DNA of 64,000 bases from an uncultured Bacteroidales bacterium (GCA_944322925.1 CALUQM010000005.1:18685-82684), one strand, 5' to 3'; counted from the first letter of the stretch, positions 34,459 to 44,152 are shown. The notes: a model not told the origin generated them from the letters alone. Numbers and translations: made by a program.

Positions 34459-35670
34459 CTAATCTTTCACCACGTCTTCAGCATGCCCGCTGTTCACGCT
34501 GTAATATATCTTGAGAGGATTCGCAAGCACTTTCGTGAATCCGACTACGTCGGCACCGGTGTATGATCTGTTGATCTCTCCGTATGAACCGAACTTCGAA
34601 CTCATGAGGTCATGGCTGCTCGAACATCCGAGGACAGCGAAATGGTACGGCATAAGGGCGACTTCCACTTCTCCGCTTACGTTTTTCTCCATGTTGTCCA
34701 TCATGGCTTCCATGTCTCTCAGTACCGGATCGAGGTACATCGCTTCGTGCATCTGCTGTCCGTACCAGCCGGCAATCTGGTCTTTCCAATAAAGCTGGCC
34801 TTTGGTAAGTACGTGTTTTTCAAGCAGATGGTGTGCCTTGATAATGATCAGTGGAGCTGCCGCCTCGAAAGCAACGCGACCCTTGATCCCGATTATGGTG
34901 TCCCCGACATGGATGTCACGTCCGATACCGAAAGGTCCGGCAATGTCCCTGATTTTTCTGATGACATCCACGGGCGACATCTTCTCTCCGTTTACCGACA
35001 CGGGTTCTCCGGCTTCGAAACCTATCCTGATATGCTCTGGTGCCGTCTTGGTGACTTTGGTAGGATAAGCCTCTTCCGGAAGCCATCCGTCGGATGACAG
35101 AGTCTCGACGCCTCCGATGCTGGTTCCCCAGAGTCCCTGGTTTATCGAATATTTGGATTTCTCCCATGAAGATTCGTAGCCATGCTCCTGAAGGTATTTG
35201 ATTTCCTCCTGGCGGGTGATGGACAGTTCTCTGATCGGGGCTATTATTTTGACTTCAGGCGCGAGTATTTCGAATACGATGTCGAATCTTACCTGGTCGT
35301 TTCCCGCTCCCGTACTTCCGTGGGCGACATGGCCGGCTCCGATCCTTTTCACGTGCTTCAGCACTTCAAGGGCCTGGAAAACACGTTCCGAACTTACCGA
35401 CAGCGGATATGTGGCGTTTTTGAGTATGTTTCCGTAAATCAGGTATTTGAGTCCGTGCCTGTAATAAGTTTCCACTGCGTCCACATTGGTATGCGTTGCA
35501 GCCCCGAGCTGGAGAGCACGCTGTTCGATGGCTTTTTCCTCTTCTTTCGAGAATCCTCCCGTATTCACCATGATGGTGTGGACTTCCAGACCTTTTTCAT
35601 TTTTCAGATAAGGTACGCAGAACGAGGTGTCGAGACCTCCGCTGAATGCAAGTACTACTTTGTTGTTCAT
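34459..35670 (-). CDS. argG: Argininosuccinate synthase
   Basis: 403 aa from the ATG at 35670 (MNNKVVLAFSGGLDTS); an in-frame upstream extension lies within the acyltransferase gene and is not used. The PP-loop AFSGGLDTS, the GSTGAGNDQVRFD block for aspartate and citrulline, and the C-terminal helix are all present. It joins citrulline to aspartate with ATP. Follows the acyltransferase gene by 20 bp and argC follows by 7 bp. Confidence 0.96.
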   Translation of the reverse strand: MNNKVVLAFSGGLDTSFCVPYLKNEKGLEVHTIMVNTGGFSKEEEKAIEQRALQLGAATHTNVDAVETYYRHGLKYLIYGNILKNATYPLSVSSERVFQALEVLKHVKRIGAGHVAHGSTGAGNDQVRFDIVFEILAPEVKIIAPIRELSITRQEEIKYLQEHGYESSWEKSKYSINQGLWGTSIGGVETLSSDGWLPEEAYPTKVTKTAPEHIRIGFEAGEPVSVNGEKMSPVDVIRKIRDIAGPFGIGRDIHVGDTIIGIKGRVAFEAAAPLIIIKAHHLLEKHVLTKGQLYWKDQIAGWYGQQMHEAMYLDPVLRDMEAMMDNMEKNVSGEVEVALMPYHFAVLGCSSSHDLMSSKFGSYGEINRSYTGADVVGFTKVLANPLKIYYSVNSGHAEDVVKD

Positions 35671-35690
35671 GATTTTCGTGGTTATGGTGT

Positions 35691-36263
35691 TTATTGTGCG
35701 GCACGAATGCCTGGATCTTCTACTGCTATGTGTTCTGCAGGGTCGTACAGAAGTCCCGTGCAGAGGCACATCCTGTAGTTGTTGTTCTGCAGTATGGGGA
35801 AATTCTTGCAGCCCTGGCACCCTTTCCAGAATTCAGGATCATGGGTGAGCTCCCCGAACGGCACGGGCCTGAATCCGATTTCATAGTTCATCTTCATGAC
35901 CGCCGCCCCTGTGGTAATGCTGAATATCTTGGCGTCGGGATATTTTTCGCGGGAAAGTCTGAATATTCTCTGCTTGATTCTCGTGGCAAGCCCGATCCCT
36001 CTGAAGGCGTGTGCTACGATAAGCCCGGAGTTCGCCACGTATTTCTTTCCTTCCCACGTTTCTATGTATGAGAAGCCTGCGAATTTCCCGTTGCGGGCAA
36101 TGGCGATCACAGCCTTTCCGGCCCTCATTTTTTCGATAATATACTCGGGAGTACGCTTGGCGATGCCGGTACCTCTTTCCTGGGCCGAAACGAACATTTC
36201 ATCGCAGATTTCCTGAGCATACTTCGCGTGGCCGTTGTTGGCCACAAGAACATCGATATCCAT
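35691..36263 (-). CDS. GNAT acetyltransferase, candidate N-acylglutamate synthase
   Basis: 190 aa. A single GNAT fold with the acyl-CoA loop in AHAFRGIGLATRIKQ (family Q/RxxGxG/A). The C-terminal tail carries four cysteines in two pairs (149/152 in CQGC and 166/168 in CLC), spaced like a small metal site. It is first in the operon with argG, argC and argD, and no argA or argJ is in the window. In Bacteroidota an acyltransferase in this position has been proposed to start the pathway by acylating glutamate, here probably with succinyl-CoA. Function is from context and family knowledge; the GNAT fold is certain. Confidence 0.75.
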   Translation of the reverse strand: MDIDVLVANNGHAKYAQEICDEMFVSAQERGTGIAKRTPEYIIEKMRAGKAVIAIARNGKFAGFSYIETWEGKKYVANSGLIVAHAFRGIGLATRIKQRIFRLSREKYPDAKIFSITTGAAVMKMNYEIGFRPVPFGELTHDPEFWKGCQGCKNFPILQNNNYRMCLCTGLLYDPAEHIAVEDPGIRAAQ

Positions 36264-36536
36264 TTTTAATTGTCTATGTTAAGCTGTTTTTATTCTGAAA
36301 ACAATAAAGCCCCTAACGGCAAGACAAACCTTGATTGTCAATTGCAATTAATGCTGTAGTATGTGTCAAATGTTTTGGGAATTTCGAGGGGATTCCGGAA
36401 CGGCCGCCCTCCTAGATTCGGACAAGAACAGATGAAGCCGCCGCGCCTCGTCGGACTCCGGCTGCAGTCATCACTGGAAAGAATATGTCTGTCCCTTTAA
36501 TCATAATTGCTGCAAACATACGAATAATTTTTTAAA
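36264..36536. other. Intergenic region before the arginine operon
   Basis: About 390 bp (to 36650) lie between the divergent acyltransferase and RHH-like genes. I see no ORF with coding character here, only AT-rich stretches (near 36290 and 36510), CAATTGCAATT at 36340-36350 and a TTG-rich stretch that may hold the arginine operon promoter. No clear TAnnTTTG box was found on the minus strand. Confidence 0.5.
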
Positions 36537-36625
36537 GTGTCTGCATTTTTCGCAATTATTCACGTTCCGTGTGCCGGAAAACCTGTTTTTTGGTTGGACA
36601 GGTGCGTAAATCGGGAATTTATATG

Positions 36626-36633
36626 TAAGTTTG
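36626..36633 (+). promoter_or_regulatory. -7 promoter box of the RHH-like gene
   Basis: TAAGTTTG, 17 bp before the proposed TTG start at 36651. Its position supports that start and not the longer reading from 36537. Confidence 0.55.
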
Positions 36634-36650
36634 AAAAAATTTTCCGGAAT

Positions 36651-36881
36651 TTGAGAAAAAAGAAGACAATCTCACGGATAGACCCGGATTTTCTGAGCAG
36701 GGAAAAGGCTTCCTCCGTCAGGAAAAACCGTCAGGTCATCTATTTCAATGATAAGGAAATGGCTGCAATAACCGAATATTGCAGCCGTTTCAAGGTCAAT
36801 GCCAAATCCTCGCTTTTCCGCCAATCCATCATGGAGAAAGTCCTCAAGGAACTCGACTCCAATCCGCCTACCCTGTTTTAG
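36651..36881 (+). CDS. Small conserved ribbon-helix-helix-like protein
   Basis: 76 aa if translation starts at TTG 36651, read MRKKKTISRIDPDFLSREKA; no in-frame ATG gives a sensible length, and the frame upstream crosses the promoter at 36626. A basic N-terminus leads to a strand (NRQVIYFNDKEM) and two helices (AAITEYCSRFKV, SSLFRQSIMEKVL) ending SNPPTLF. The strand-helix-helix layout resembles RHH DNA-binding proteins such as MobC/CopG-type regulators. No partner gene is adjacent. Its stop overlaps that of the convergent zinc peptidase gene by 4 bp. Confidence 0.55.
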   Translation: MRKKKTISRIDPDFLSREKASSVRKNRQVIYFNDKEMAAITEYCSRFKVNAKSSLFRQSIMEKVLKELDSNPPTLF

Positions 36882-37549
36882 TCCCTGCGGGCAAGCCCTA
36901 TGTAATAAAGAAGTGTCGCAAGAGATCCTATTGCGGCGATTACGTATGTGTAGGCAGCCCATTTCAAGGCATCTATTGCCATGGGCTGGGTCTGTGCATC
37001 GGTTATTCCGGCACGGCTGAGCCAGGATACCGCCCTCATGCTTGCGTTTACCTCTACGGGGAGAGTGACGAAGCTGAAAAGGGTAGTCATGGCGAAAAGT
37101 CCGATTCCGAACCACAGCAGTCCGGGAACGACGTGCATGAGCAGTACACCGAGCAGAAGAATCCACTGGACTATGTTCGATGCGAAATTCACGACAGGCA
37201 CCAGTGCCGTTCTGAATTTAAGAGGAGCATATCCTTTGGCATGCTGGATGGCATGGCCGCATTCATGCGCGGCAACTGCTGCAGCGGCAATGGAACGGCT
37301 CGAATAGACGCTTTCGCTCAAAGCCACCGTCTTGTTGGCCGGATTGTAGAAATCCGTCAGCATTCCCTGCGTAGGGACTACCTTTACATCATGGATCCCG
37401 TTGTCGCTGAGCATTTTCTCCGCGATTTCGGCTCCTGTCATCCCGTTGCTTGTCGGCACTTTGGAGTATTTGTTGAATCTGCTTGTCAGCATCGACTGTA
37501 CAAGGAGGCTGAGGAGCATTATGATAATCAGAAGTACCCAGATATTCAT
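36878..37549 (-). CDS. Membrane zinc metallopeptidase (Zn_peptidase_2/YugP family)
   Basis: 223 aa. One N-terminal membrane helix (1-20), a soluble part with the zinc motif HECGHAIQHAKGY (about residues 93-105), then three hydrophobic segments (about 118-160 and 195-220). The family is widespread and predicted to be an inner-membrane protease, but substrates are unknown. It faces alr across a 200-bp region with two palindromes. Catalytic residues look intact. Confidence 0.85.
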   Translation of the reverse strand: MNIWVLLIIIMLLSLLVQSMLTSRFNKYSKVPTSNGMTGAEIAEKMLSDNGIHDVKVVPTQGMLTDFYNPANKTVALSESVYSSRSIAAAAVAAHECGHAIQHAKGYAPLKFRTALVPVVNFASNIVQWILLLGVLLMHVVPGLLWFGIGLFAMTTLFSFVTLPVEVNASMRAVSWLSRAGITDAQTQPMAIDALKWAAYTYVIAAIGSLATLLYYIGLARRD

Positions 37550-37598
37550 GTTTCAGAGAGTTTTCGTTATTATTCTGTCTGTTAGCATATATTTTTGC

Positions 37599-37625
37599 GG
37601 CGCAATACCATGCAAAAATTGCGCC
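37599..37625. repeat. Inverted repeat upstream of zinc peptidase and alr
   Basis: GGCGCAAT-N11-ATTGCGCC, a perfect 8-bp inverted repeat, 50 bp upstream of the zinc peptidase ATG. It follows a plus-strand TATTTTTG (37590-37597), so it could be an operator or a short leader hairpin. Confidence 0.6.
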
Positions 37626-37702
37626 TGTCAGTTTTCCGTGTAAAAATCATTGCATTCCGCGTAAAAAAATTACATTATCTGAAATTCGTCGGAATAAATC
37701 CG

Positions 37703-37710
37703 TATTTTTG
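37703..37710 (+). promoter_or_regulatory. -7 promoter box of alr
   Basis: TATTTTTG, 41 bp before the alr ATG. Confidence 0.55.
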
Positions 37711-37711
37711 C

Positions 37712-37730
37712 ACCCGTTTTCACAACGGGT
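37712..37730 (+). promoter_or_regulatory. Palindrome at the alr transcription start
   Basis: ACCCGTT-N5-AACGGGT, a perfect 7-bp inverted repeat beginning 2 bp after the -7 box, so it spans the predicted transcription start. It may be an operator or a 5'-end hairpin. Confidence 0.5.
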
Positions 37731-37751
37731 CTTTATTGATAAACTGAAAAG

Positions 37752-38861
37752 ATGAGAGAGAATGATTTTGCGAGGTTGGAGATCAATCTGCCGAACTGCC
37801 TCCTGAATTACGGATATTTCAGATCTCTGCTTGACTCCACGACCAGACTTCTTGTCCTGGTCAAGGCCAACGCATACGGCCACGGAGCGGTGGAGTTCGC
37901 TTCGCTGATGGAGAAGGCCGGTGCCGACTATCTGGCCGTGGCATATCCCGTGGAGGGTGTCGAGCTGCGCAGGGCCGGCATAAAGACTCCGATACTTGTG
38001 CTGACGGCAGGTACGGATTTTTTCAATGAAATCATCGATTATGATCTCGAACCGGGGATTCCGAATCTTGTCACGCTGACGGAATTCTGCAAGGTCCTCG
38101 AAAGCCGCGGGATAAAGGATTATCCCGTACACATAAAACTGGATACCGGAATGCACCGTCTGGGATTCATGACAAGCGAACTTCCTGAACTCGAGTCTTT
38201 TCTTGCGGACTGTCATAATGTCAGTGTCAGGTCTGTCTATTCGCACCTTGCTGCTGCGGAAGATCCGCAAAGCGATGATTTTACGCTCGGACAGATAGAA
38301 ATGTTCAGGAAAAACGCCGATTCGCTTTCGGAATCGCTGGGCTACCGTCCGATGTATCATATTCTGAATTCTGCCGGCATCGAAAGGTTTTCCGCCTGTC
38401 AGTTCGATATGGTGCGTCTCGGAATCGGCATATACGGCGTCAGCGCCCTGCCTGGTGTAAACCTGCATCCCGTTGCTTCGTTCAAGTGCAAGATATTGCA
38501 GATCAAACGCCTGTCTCCTGAGGACGGAACCGTCGGTTATGGCAGATGCGGGCATATTGCCCCTGAAGGGACTGTCATTGCGACGATTCCCGTAGGTTAT
38601 GCCGACGGCATCGACCGCAGGCTCGGCAACGGGGCCGCTTCTTTCCTGCTGAACGGCCGCAGGGTTCCCACTATCGGAAATATCTGCATGGACATGTGCA
38701 TGCTCGACATTACCGGTGTCGGGGCTGAAGTGGGGGATACCGTAACTGTTTTCGGCGAGGATCCGACGGCATCGGAACTGGCCGGTATTCTCGGTACAAT
38801 TCCGTATGAGATATTCACGTCGGTTCCTCGCCGTATCGAAAGAATAATAACAGGAGAATAG
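37752..38861 (+). CDS. alr: Alanine racemase
   Basis: 369 aa, fold-III PLP enzyme. The Schiff-base lysine is in VLVKANAYGHGA (about residue 38) and the second catalytic base, Tyr, is in the C-terminal domain near VGYGRCGHIA; PVGYADGI and NICMDMCMLD are family blocks. It makes D-Ala for peptidoglycan. This is a stand-alone racemase, whereas many Bacteroidota also carry a MurF-Alr fusion, which is not in this window. Convergent with the DJ-1 gene at 5 bp distance. Confidence 0.95.
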   Translation: MRENDFARLEINLPNCLLNYGYFRSLLDSTTRLLVLVKANAYGHGAVEFASLMEKAGADYLAVAYPVEGVELRRAGIKTPILVLTAGTDFFNEIIDYDLEPGIPNLVTLTEFCKVLESRGIKDYPVHIKLDTGMHRLGFMTSELPELESFLADCHNVSVRSVYSHLAAAEDPQSDDFTLGQIEMFRKNADSLSESLGYRPMYHILNSAGIERFSACQFDMVRLGIGIYGVSALPGVNLHPVASFKCKILQIKRLSPEDGTVGYGRCGHIAPEGTVIATIPVGYADGIDRRLGNGAASFLLNGRRVPTIGNICMDMCMLDITGVGAEVGDTVTVFGEDPTASELAGILGTIPYEIFTSVPRRIERIITGE

Positions 38862-38866
38862 GATTT

Positions 38867-39445
38867 CTACTGCAGCATCATCCCTTTTCTGACTTCATCG
38901 GCAGTTTCCTTGCCTTTTACATGGGCCAGTATTGCCAGGCCGAAATCTATGGCAAGTCCCGGACCGCGGCCCGTAATGATGTTGCCGTCTGTCTCTACTC
39001 CGTTTCTCGAGTATTTTACACCTTTGGCTTCAAGCGGGGCCTGAAAACCCTCGTAGCAGGTCATGGTCTTGCCTGCGAGGTCAGGCAGAAGCCCGAGCAC
39101 GACGCTCGGTGCAGCGCAGATCGCTGCCACTGTGCCGCCTTCGGCACAGTGCTTCCGCATGATGTCCATGAGATCTTTCTTGGCTGCCAGGTTGGCCGAG
39201 CCGGGCATTCCTCCGGGGAAAATCATGACGTCGTCCTTTCCCGAACCTTCAAAATCAGCCGTAGCCTTGAATTCACCGTAAGTCATATCGGTTATGACAA
39301 TCACGTTGTGTGCGCTCGTGACGTACTTGTCGTCATGGATCGATACCATCTTGACATTGACGCCGCCTCTTTTAAGCACATCGGCCGCAGCCAGCGCCTC
39401 GGTCTCCTCGAAACCGTTGGCGAAAAACATGTACACCCCTTTCAT
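38867..39445 (-). CDS. DJ-1/PfpI family protein
   Basis: 192 aa. The nucleophile-elbow Cys is in AAICAAPSVVLGLL (about residue 106), with a partner Glu in ANGFEETEALA near the N-terminus and PGGMPGSANL in between, all as in DJ-1/YajL proteins. Members act as glyoxalase- or deglycase-like and redox-protective proteins. It directly follows infB on the same strand with 2 bp between them, so it may be co-transcribed with rimP-nusA-infB. Confidence 0.88.
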   Translation of the reverse strand: MKGVYMFFANGFEETEALAAADVLKRGGVNVKMVSIHDDKYVTSAHNVIVITDMTYGEFKATADFEGSGKDDVMIFPGGMPGSANLAAKKDLMDIMRKHCAEGGTVAAICAAPSVVLGLLPDLAGKTMTCYEGFQAPLEAKGVKYSRNGVETDGNIITGRGPGLAIDFGLAILAHVKGKETADEVRKGMMLQ

Positions 39446-39447
39446 AG

Positions 39448-42330
39448 TTACAATGTCCTTTTGATTTCTATGATATTGTATGCTTCCACTATGTCGCCTA
39501 CCTTGATGTCATTGTATCCGGAAATGTTCAGTCCGCAGTCCATGCCCGTGGCCACTTCCTTGACATCGTCCTTGAATCTCTTGAGAGATCCGAGTTCTCC
39601 GGTATAGACCACGATTCCGTCCCTTATGACACGGACTTTCGCGTTTCTTGTCATCTTGCCTTCGCGTACGATACATCCGGCGATAGTGCCGACCTTGGAA
39701 ATCTTGAATGTCTCCATGACTTCGGCGGTTGCCGTGACCTCTTCCTTCTCTTCAGGAGCGAGCATGCCTTCGATACCGCTCTTGACTTCGTTGATGGCAT
39801 CGTAGATCACTGAATACAGCCTTATTTCTATGGATTCCTTTTCTGCGAGCTTTCTCGCATTGGCTGAAGGGCGGACCTGGAAACCTATGATAATGGCGTC
39901 CGAAGCCGCAGCCAGAAGGACATCGGATTCCGAGATGGCTCCGACAGCCTTGTGGATTACGTTCACCCTCACTTCTTCGGTCGACAGCTTGATCAGGGAG
40001 TCTGAAAGGGCTTCGATCGAGCCGTCCACATCGCCCTTGACGATGATGTTGAGTTCCTTGAAGTTTCCTATCGCTATGCGGCGGCCGATTTCTTCGAGGG
40101 TCATGTGTTTCTGGGTCTTGATGCCCTGTATTCTGAGCAGCTGTTCCCTCTTGTTGGCGATATCCTTGGCCTCCTTTTCGTCAGCCATGACGTTGAAGGT
40201 CTCTCCTGCCGTCGGCGCTCCGTTGAGTCCGAGAACGGATACAGGCGTGGAAGGACCGGCTTCCTCGACTTTCTGGCCCCTTTCGTTGAACATGGCCTTG
40301 ACCCTTCCCGTGTAACAGCCGCTCAGCATGATGTCTCCGACATGCATCGTCCCGTTCTGTACGAGAACGGTAGCGAGATATCCGCGGCCCTTGTCCAGGG
40401 ATGATTCTATTATTGCGCCTGTCGCCCGTCTGGACGGATTGGCCTTGAGGTCGAGAAGTTCGGCTTCGAGCAGCACCTTGTCGAGCAGCTTGTCTACATT
40501 GATTCCTTTCTTTGCGGAAATCTCCTGACACTGGTATTTGCCGCCCCAGTCCTCTACGAGGATATTCATGTTGGCGAGCTGTTCCTTGATCTTTTCAGGA
40601 TTCGCTCCCGGCTTGTCTATCTTGTTTATGGCGAATATCATCGGCACTCCGGCAGCCTGGGCATGATTGATCGCTTCTACGGTCTGCGGCATTATGGCGT
40701 CATCTGCGGCGATGATGATGATGGCAAGGTCCGTCATCTTGGCACCGCGGGCACGCATCGCCGTAAACGCTTCATGTCCCGGAGTATCCAGGAAAGTTAT
40801 CCTCTGGCCGTCCGGCAGCACTACGTTGTACGCTCCTATGTGCTGGGTTATTCCTCCGGCTTCACCGGCTATCACGTTGGATTTCCTGATGTAGTCGAGA
40901 AGTGATGTCTTTCCGTGATCGACATGACCCATGACGGTGATGACCGGTGGACGCGGTACGAGTTCTCCGGTATCGTCGGTTTCCTGTTCGATCGCTTCGG
41001 TAAGTTCGGCAGTAACGAACTGTACTTCGTAACCGAATTCCTCGGCCACGAGTACAAGGGCTTCCGCGTCGAGCCTCTGGTTGATGGATACCATGAGTCC
41101 GAGATTCATGCACGCCGCGATGACCTTTGTTACGGGAGTGTTGTTCATGAGGGTGGCGAGATCATTGACAGTGACGAATTCTGTGACTTTCAGCACCTTC
41201 TTGTTCATCTCCATCATTTCGCTCTCTTCCTGCATCCTCTGCGATGCAAGCTCTCTCTTTTCCTTTCTGTGCTTTGCCCCGAGGTTCGTCTTGTTCCTGG
41301 TTTCGTTCATGCGGGCGTATGTTTCCTTGATCTGCTTCTGGATTTCCTTCTGCATCTCTTCTTCCTCGGCCTCGCTCATCTGTTTGAAGCGGTCTCTCTT
41401 CTTGCCTCCCTTGCCGCTGTTGCCGGAACCGTTCTTGACGTCCTTGCGGAAATTGTCGTTGTTATTCTTGTTCTTTTTCTTGTCTTTCCTGCCGTCCTGA
41501 TCGTCTCCTATTTTGGTGACATCGACTTTCTGGCTTCCTCCCTTTGCTATTCTTTCCCTTTTCTTGTTCTTCTTCCTGTCGAACTGGGAAAGGTCTATCT
41601 TGTCAACGATCTTAGGACCCTGGAGTTTTTCCACTTCGATCTTGATTTCCCTGACCTCGTGATGTTCAGGCGCAGGCTCTTCCCGTTTTTCCTGTACCTG
41701 CTGAGTTCCTTCACTGGCGGCAGGAGTCACGGCAGCAGGAGCTGAGTTTTCCTGCGTTTCCTGTATTTCTTCCTGCTTTTCTTCCTTTGTCTCAGGTTCT
41801 GTCTCAGACTGAGGCGCAGCAGGAGTTTCTTCTTTCTTTTTAGGTTTCTTTTCGAACTGGGAGAGGTCTATTTCACCGATTATCTTGAGACTTCCTATTT
41901 TTTCTCCGTCTTCCTTTTTCTGTCCGGCAGTTTCTTCTTTGGCAGTCTCGGTCTCGGTTTCGGGCTCTTTGGTTATTTTGGTAGAGTCGGCAGAACTGCT
42001 CGCCTGTACAGGCTGGCTCACCGGCGCTTCCGAAGACAGATTGGACTTGATGATGACTTCCCTGACATTGGCGTCCGGGTCATCTTCCGTCACCTTCTTC
42101 TTCGCTCCCAACTCGATGATTTCCTTCAGCTTGATAGCCACTTTTTCAGAATCCTGTTTCAGTTTCTGTTCGTCGCCGAACTTGGCTTCGAGCGCCGGAA
42201 GGTATGAATCCGATATCTTGGCGTTCGGATTCGTCTCCACTTCGGCTCCCTTTTCCTTCAGGAAATCCACGAGGGTCTGAAGACCGATGTTGAATTGTTT
42301 TGTAAGTTTACTTAATCTTATTTCAGCCAT
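39448..42330 (-). CDS. infB: Translation initiation factor IF-2
   Basis: 960 aa. IF2 N-domain (residues 1-55), a long Lys/Glu/Gln-rich low-complexity part (about 75-345), then the GTPase core from about residue 465 with [25 protein letters not shown] and NKIDKPGA, and domains II-IV to the C-terminus. It places initiator tRNA on the 30S subunit. Third gene of rimP-nusA-infB; the DJ-1 gene follows. Length and layout are normal for the phylum. Confidence 0.97.
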   Translation of the reverse strand: MAEIRLSKLTKQFNIGLQTLVDFLKEKGAEVETNPNAKISDSYLPALEAKFGDEQKLKQDSEKVAIKLKEIIELGAKKKVTEDDPDANVREVIIKSNLSSEAPVSQPVQASSSADSTKITKEPETETETAKEETAGQKKEDGEKIGSLKIIGEIDLSQFEKKPKKKEETPAAPQSETEPETKEEKQEEIQETQENSAPAAVTPAASEGTQQVQEKREEPAPEHHEVREIKIEVEKLQGPKIVDKIDLSQFDRKKNKKRERIAKGGSQKVDVTKIGDDQDGRKDKKKNKNNNDNFRKDVKNGSGNSGKGGKKRDRFKQMSEAEEEEMQKEIQKQIKETYARMNETRNKTNLGAKHRKEKRELASQRMQEESEMMEMNKKVLKVTEFVTVNDLATLMNNTPVTKVIAACMNLGLMVSINQRLDAEALVLVAEEFGYEVQFVTAELTEAIEQETDDTGELVPRPPVITVMGHVDHGKTSLLDYIRKSNVIAGEAGGITQHIGAYNVVLPDGQRITFLDTPGHEAFTAMRARGAKMTDLAIIIIAADDAIMPQTVEAINHAQAAGVPMIFAINKIDKPGANPEKIKEQLANMNILVEDWGGKYQCQEISAKKGINVDKLLDKVLLEAELLDLKANPSRRATGAIIESSLDKGRGYLATVLVQNGTMHVGDIMLSGCYTGRVKAMFNERGQKVEEAGPSTPVSVLGLNGAPTAGETFNVMADEKEAKDIANKREQLLRIQGIKTQKHMTLEEIGRRIAIGNFKELNIIVKGDVDGSIEALSDSLIKLSTEEVRVNVIHKAVGAISESDVLLAAASDAIIIGFQVRPSANARKLAEKESIEIRLYSVIYDAINEVKSGIEGMLAPEEKEEVTATAEVMETFKISKVGTIAGCIVREGKMTRNAKVRVIRDGIVVYTGELGSLKRFKDDVKEVATGMDCGLNISGYNDIKVGDIVEAYNIIEIKRTL

Positions 42331-42357
42331 ATATTATTTATAAATATCCGATCTTAA

Positions 42358-43602
42358 TTATTCCTCAAATTCCGAACGGAGAATCCTGAGGACTTCCTCT
42401 ACGGTCTCGTCCTCGAGGTCCGCCCTTCTGGCAATGTCTGCCGGAGCAAGCGCAAGAACGCTCTTTGCGGTGTCGCAGCCAATGGACTGGAGTTTTTCGA
42501 TTATCCACGGTTCGATTTCGTTCTCGAATTCGGTGAGAAGTACGTCTTCCTCTTCCTCATCCTGTTTAGGAAGCTCTCTCCATACTTCGATTTCCTGGCC
42601 TACGAGCATGCTTGCCAGCTTGATGTTGCATCCTCCCTTTCCGATACCTTTCTTCACTTCGTCGGGCAGCATGTACACCTTGATCTTTCCGTCTTCTCCA
42701 CCTGTCACGATGGACGAGATCTTGGCAGGGCTCAGAGCCCTCTGGATGAGCAGCTGGGTGTTGTTGGTCCACTGGAGGACGTCGATGTTCTCATTGCGGA
42801 GTTCCCTGACGATGCCGATGATTCTGGCGCCTTTCACTCCGATGCAGGCTCCGATCGGATCGATTCTTTCGTCGTATGATTCCACAGCTACCTTTGCCCT
42901 TTCGCCCGGAATCCTGACCACTTTCTTGATAGTGATCAGTCCGTCGTATATTTCCGGCACTTCCTGTTCGAACAGTTTTTCAAGGAATTCGTCCGAAGTC
43001 CTTGACAATACTATATAAGGAGTAGTGTTGTTCTTCATTTCGACACTCTTGATGATGGCTTTCACGGTGTCGTTCTTCTTGAAATGCTCTCCCGGAATCT
43101 GCTCCGATTTCGGAAGCCTGAGTTCGTTTCCGTCTTCATCGAGAATGAGCACTTCCTTGGACCATGTCTGGTAGACTTCTCCCGTGAAGATTTCTCCTAT
43201 CTTGGCGATATACTTGTTGTAGAGGTTCGCCTTCTCGATGTCCATTATCCTGCCCTGGAGATTCTGCCTGATGTTCAGGATGCCTCTCCGGCCAAAACTT
43301 TTCATTTCCACTTTCTCCGCATAGGTCTCGCCGATCTCGTATTCGTCTGAATCCCTGTTCACTTCGGCAAGCGCTATCTGGGTGTTCGGGTCTTCGACAT
43401 TTTCCACGACTTCACGGTTCCTGTATATTTCGCAGTCTCCCTTGTCGATATTGATGATGATGTCGAAATTGTCCGATGTCCCGTAGGTCTTGGCAAGCTG
43501 GGTCTTGAAAACGTCCTCGAGTACGCCCATCATCGTAGGCCTGTCGATGTTCTTCAGATTTTTGAATTCTGCAAATGCGTCTTTAAGTTCTGTCTTTTCC
43601 AT
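42358..43602 (-). CDS. nusA: Transcription termination/antitermination factor NusA
   Basis: 414 aa. N-terminal RNAP-binding domain (1-125), S1 domain (about 135-205), and two KH domains (about 230-345) with GVKGARIIGIVRELRNENID and GIGKGGCNIKLASML. A helix-hairpin-helix-like tail ends the protein; the acidic repeats of E. coli NusA are absent, usual for Bacteroidota. It governs pausing and termination. Lies between rimP and infB, the conserved order. Confidence 0.96.
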   Translation of the reverse strand: MEKTELKDAFAEFKNLKNIDRPTMMGVLEDVFKTQLAKTYGTSDNFDIIINIDKGDCEIYRNREVVENVEDPNTQIALAEVNRDSDEYEIGETYAEKVEMKSFGRRGILNIRQNLQGRIMDIEKANLYNKYIAKIGEIFTGEVYQTWSKEVLILDEDGNELRLPKSEQIPGEHFKKNDTVKAIIKSVEMKNNTTPYIVLSRTSDEFLEKLFEQEVPEIYDGLITIKKVVRIPGERAKVAVESYDERIDPIGACIGVKGARIIGIVRELRNENIDVLQWTNNTQLLIQRALSPAKISSIVTGGEDGKIKVYMLPDEVKKGIGKGGCNIKLASMLVGQEIEVWRELPKQDEEEEDVLLTEFENEIEPWIIEKLQSIGCDTAKSVLALAPADIARRADLEDETVEEVLRILRSEFEE

Positions 43603-43624
43603 TTTTATGATATTCTTATTTTTT

Positions 43625-44092
43625 TCAGTCGACGTCTATCCACGGAAAGACGGCATTCGTCATGTCCGTCGGGAACCTGTCTTCGTGTTCGACAAGTTCT
43701 TTTTTCTTTTTGCCTTCCACCGCTTCCTTTACGGAATATTTCAGCGTTATGTCATTTTCCGATGCCCCTGTCAGGATGCCCCTGAGTTTCCGTCCGTCCT
43801 TCATCAGCACTTCCACCCGGGTGCCGACGGCTTTCTGGTACTGCCTGAGTACCTTGAACGGCTGGTCGAGGCCTGCAGAACCGATGGTCAGGGAATAATC
43901 TTCCTTTTCCCTGTCGAATTTTTCCTCGAAAATCCTGCTCAGCTCCACGCAATCGTCGAGGGTGACGACACTGTCGTCCGACTCGATGATAATCTCCACA
44001 TCGTTGTCGCGGCTCACTTTTATTTCCACAATAAAACATTTCCGTGCAACAATCGGCTCCTGCATTGCATCTATTATCTCTGAAATTTTCAT
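43625..44092 (-). CDS. rimP: Ribosome maturation factor RimP
   Basis: 155 aa from the ATG at 44092 (MKISEIIDAMQEPI); the frame is open far upstream, but that part runs antisense to lpxD. Both RimP domains are present, including SRIFEEKFDREKEDYSLTIG and GSAGLDQPFK. It assists 30S maturation. First gene of rimP-nusA-infB, with a promoter at 44153-44160 and a hairpin in the leader. Confidence 0.93.
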   Translation of the reverse strand: MKISEIIDAMQEPIVARKCFIVEIKVSRDNDVEIIIESDDSVVTLDDCVELSRIFEEKFDREKEDYSLTIGSAGLDQPFKVLRQYQKAVGTRVEVLMKDGRKLRGILTGASENDITLKYSVKEAVEGKKKKELVEHEDRFPTDMTNAVFPWIDVD

Positions 44093-44116
44093 AAATTGAC
44101 CTGTATATACAAAATA

Positions 44117-44135
44117 AGGGGACTCCCCGTCCCCT
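44117..44135 (-). promoter_or_regulatory. Leader hairpin of the rimP-nusA-infB operon
   Basis: AGGGGAC-N5-GTCCCCT, a perfect 7-bp GC-rich stem between the promoter and the rimP start. There is no U-run behind it, so it is more likely a stabilising or regulatory stem than a terminator. Confidence 0.55.
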
Positions 44136-44152
44136 GTATCAAACTCACGGTG

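Noticed and set aside
40915-41745. 276-codon plus-strand open frame opposite infB
   Set aside because: Hydrophobic-looking product arises from the antisense of the Lys/Glu-rich IF-2 linker; not a gene.
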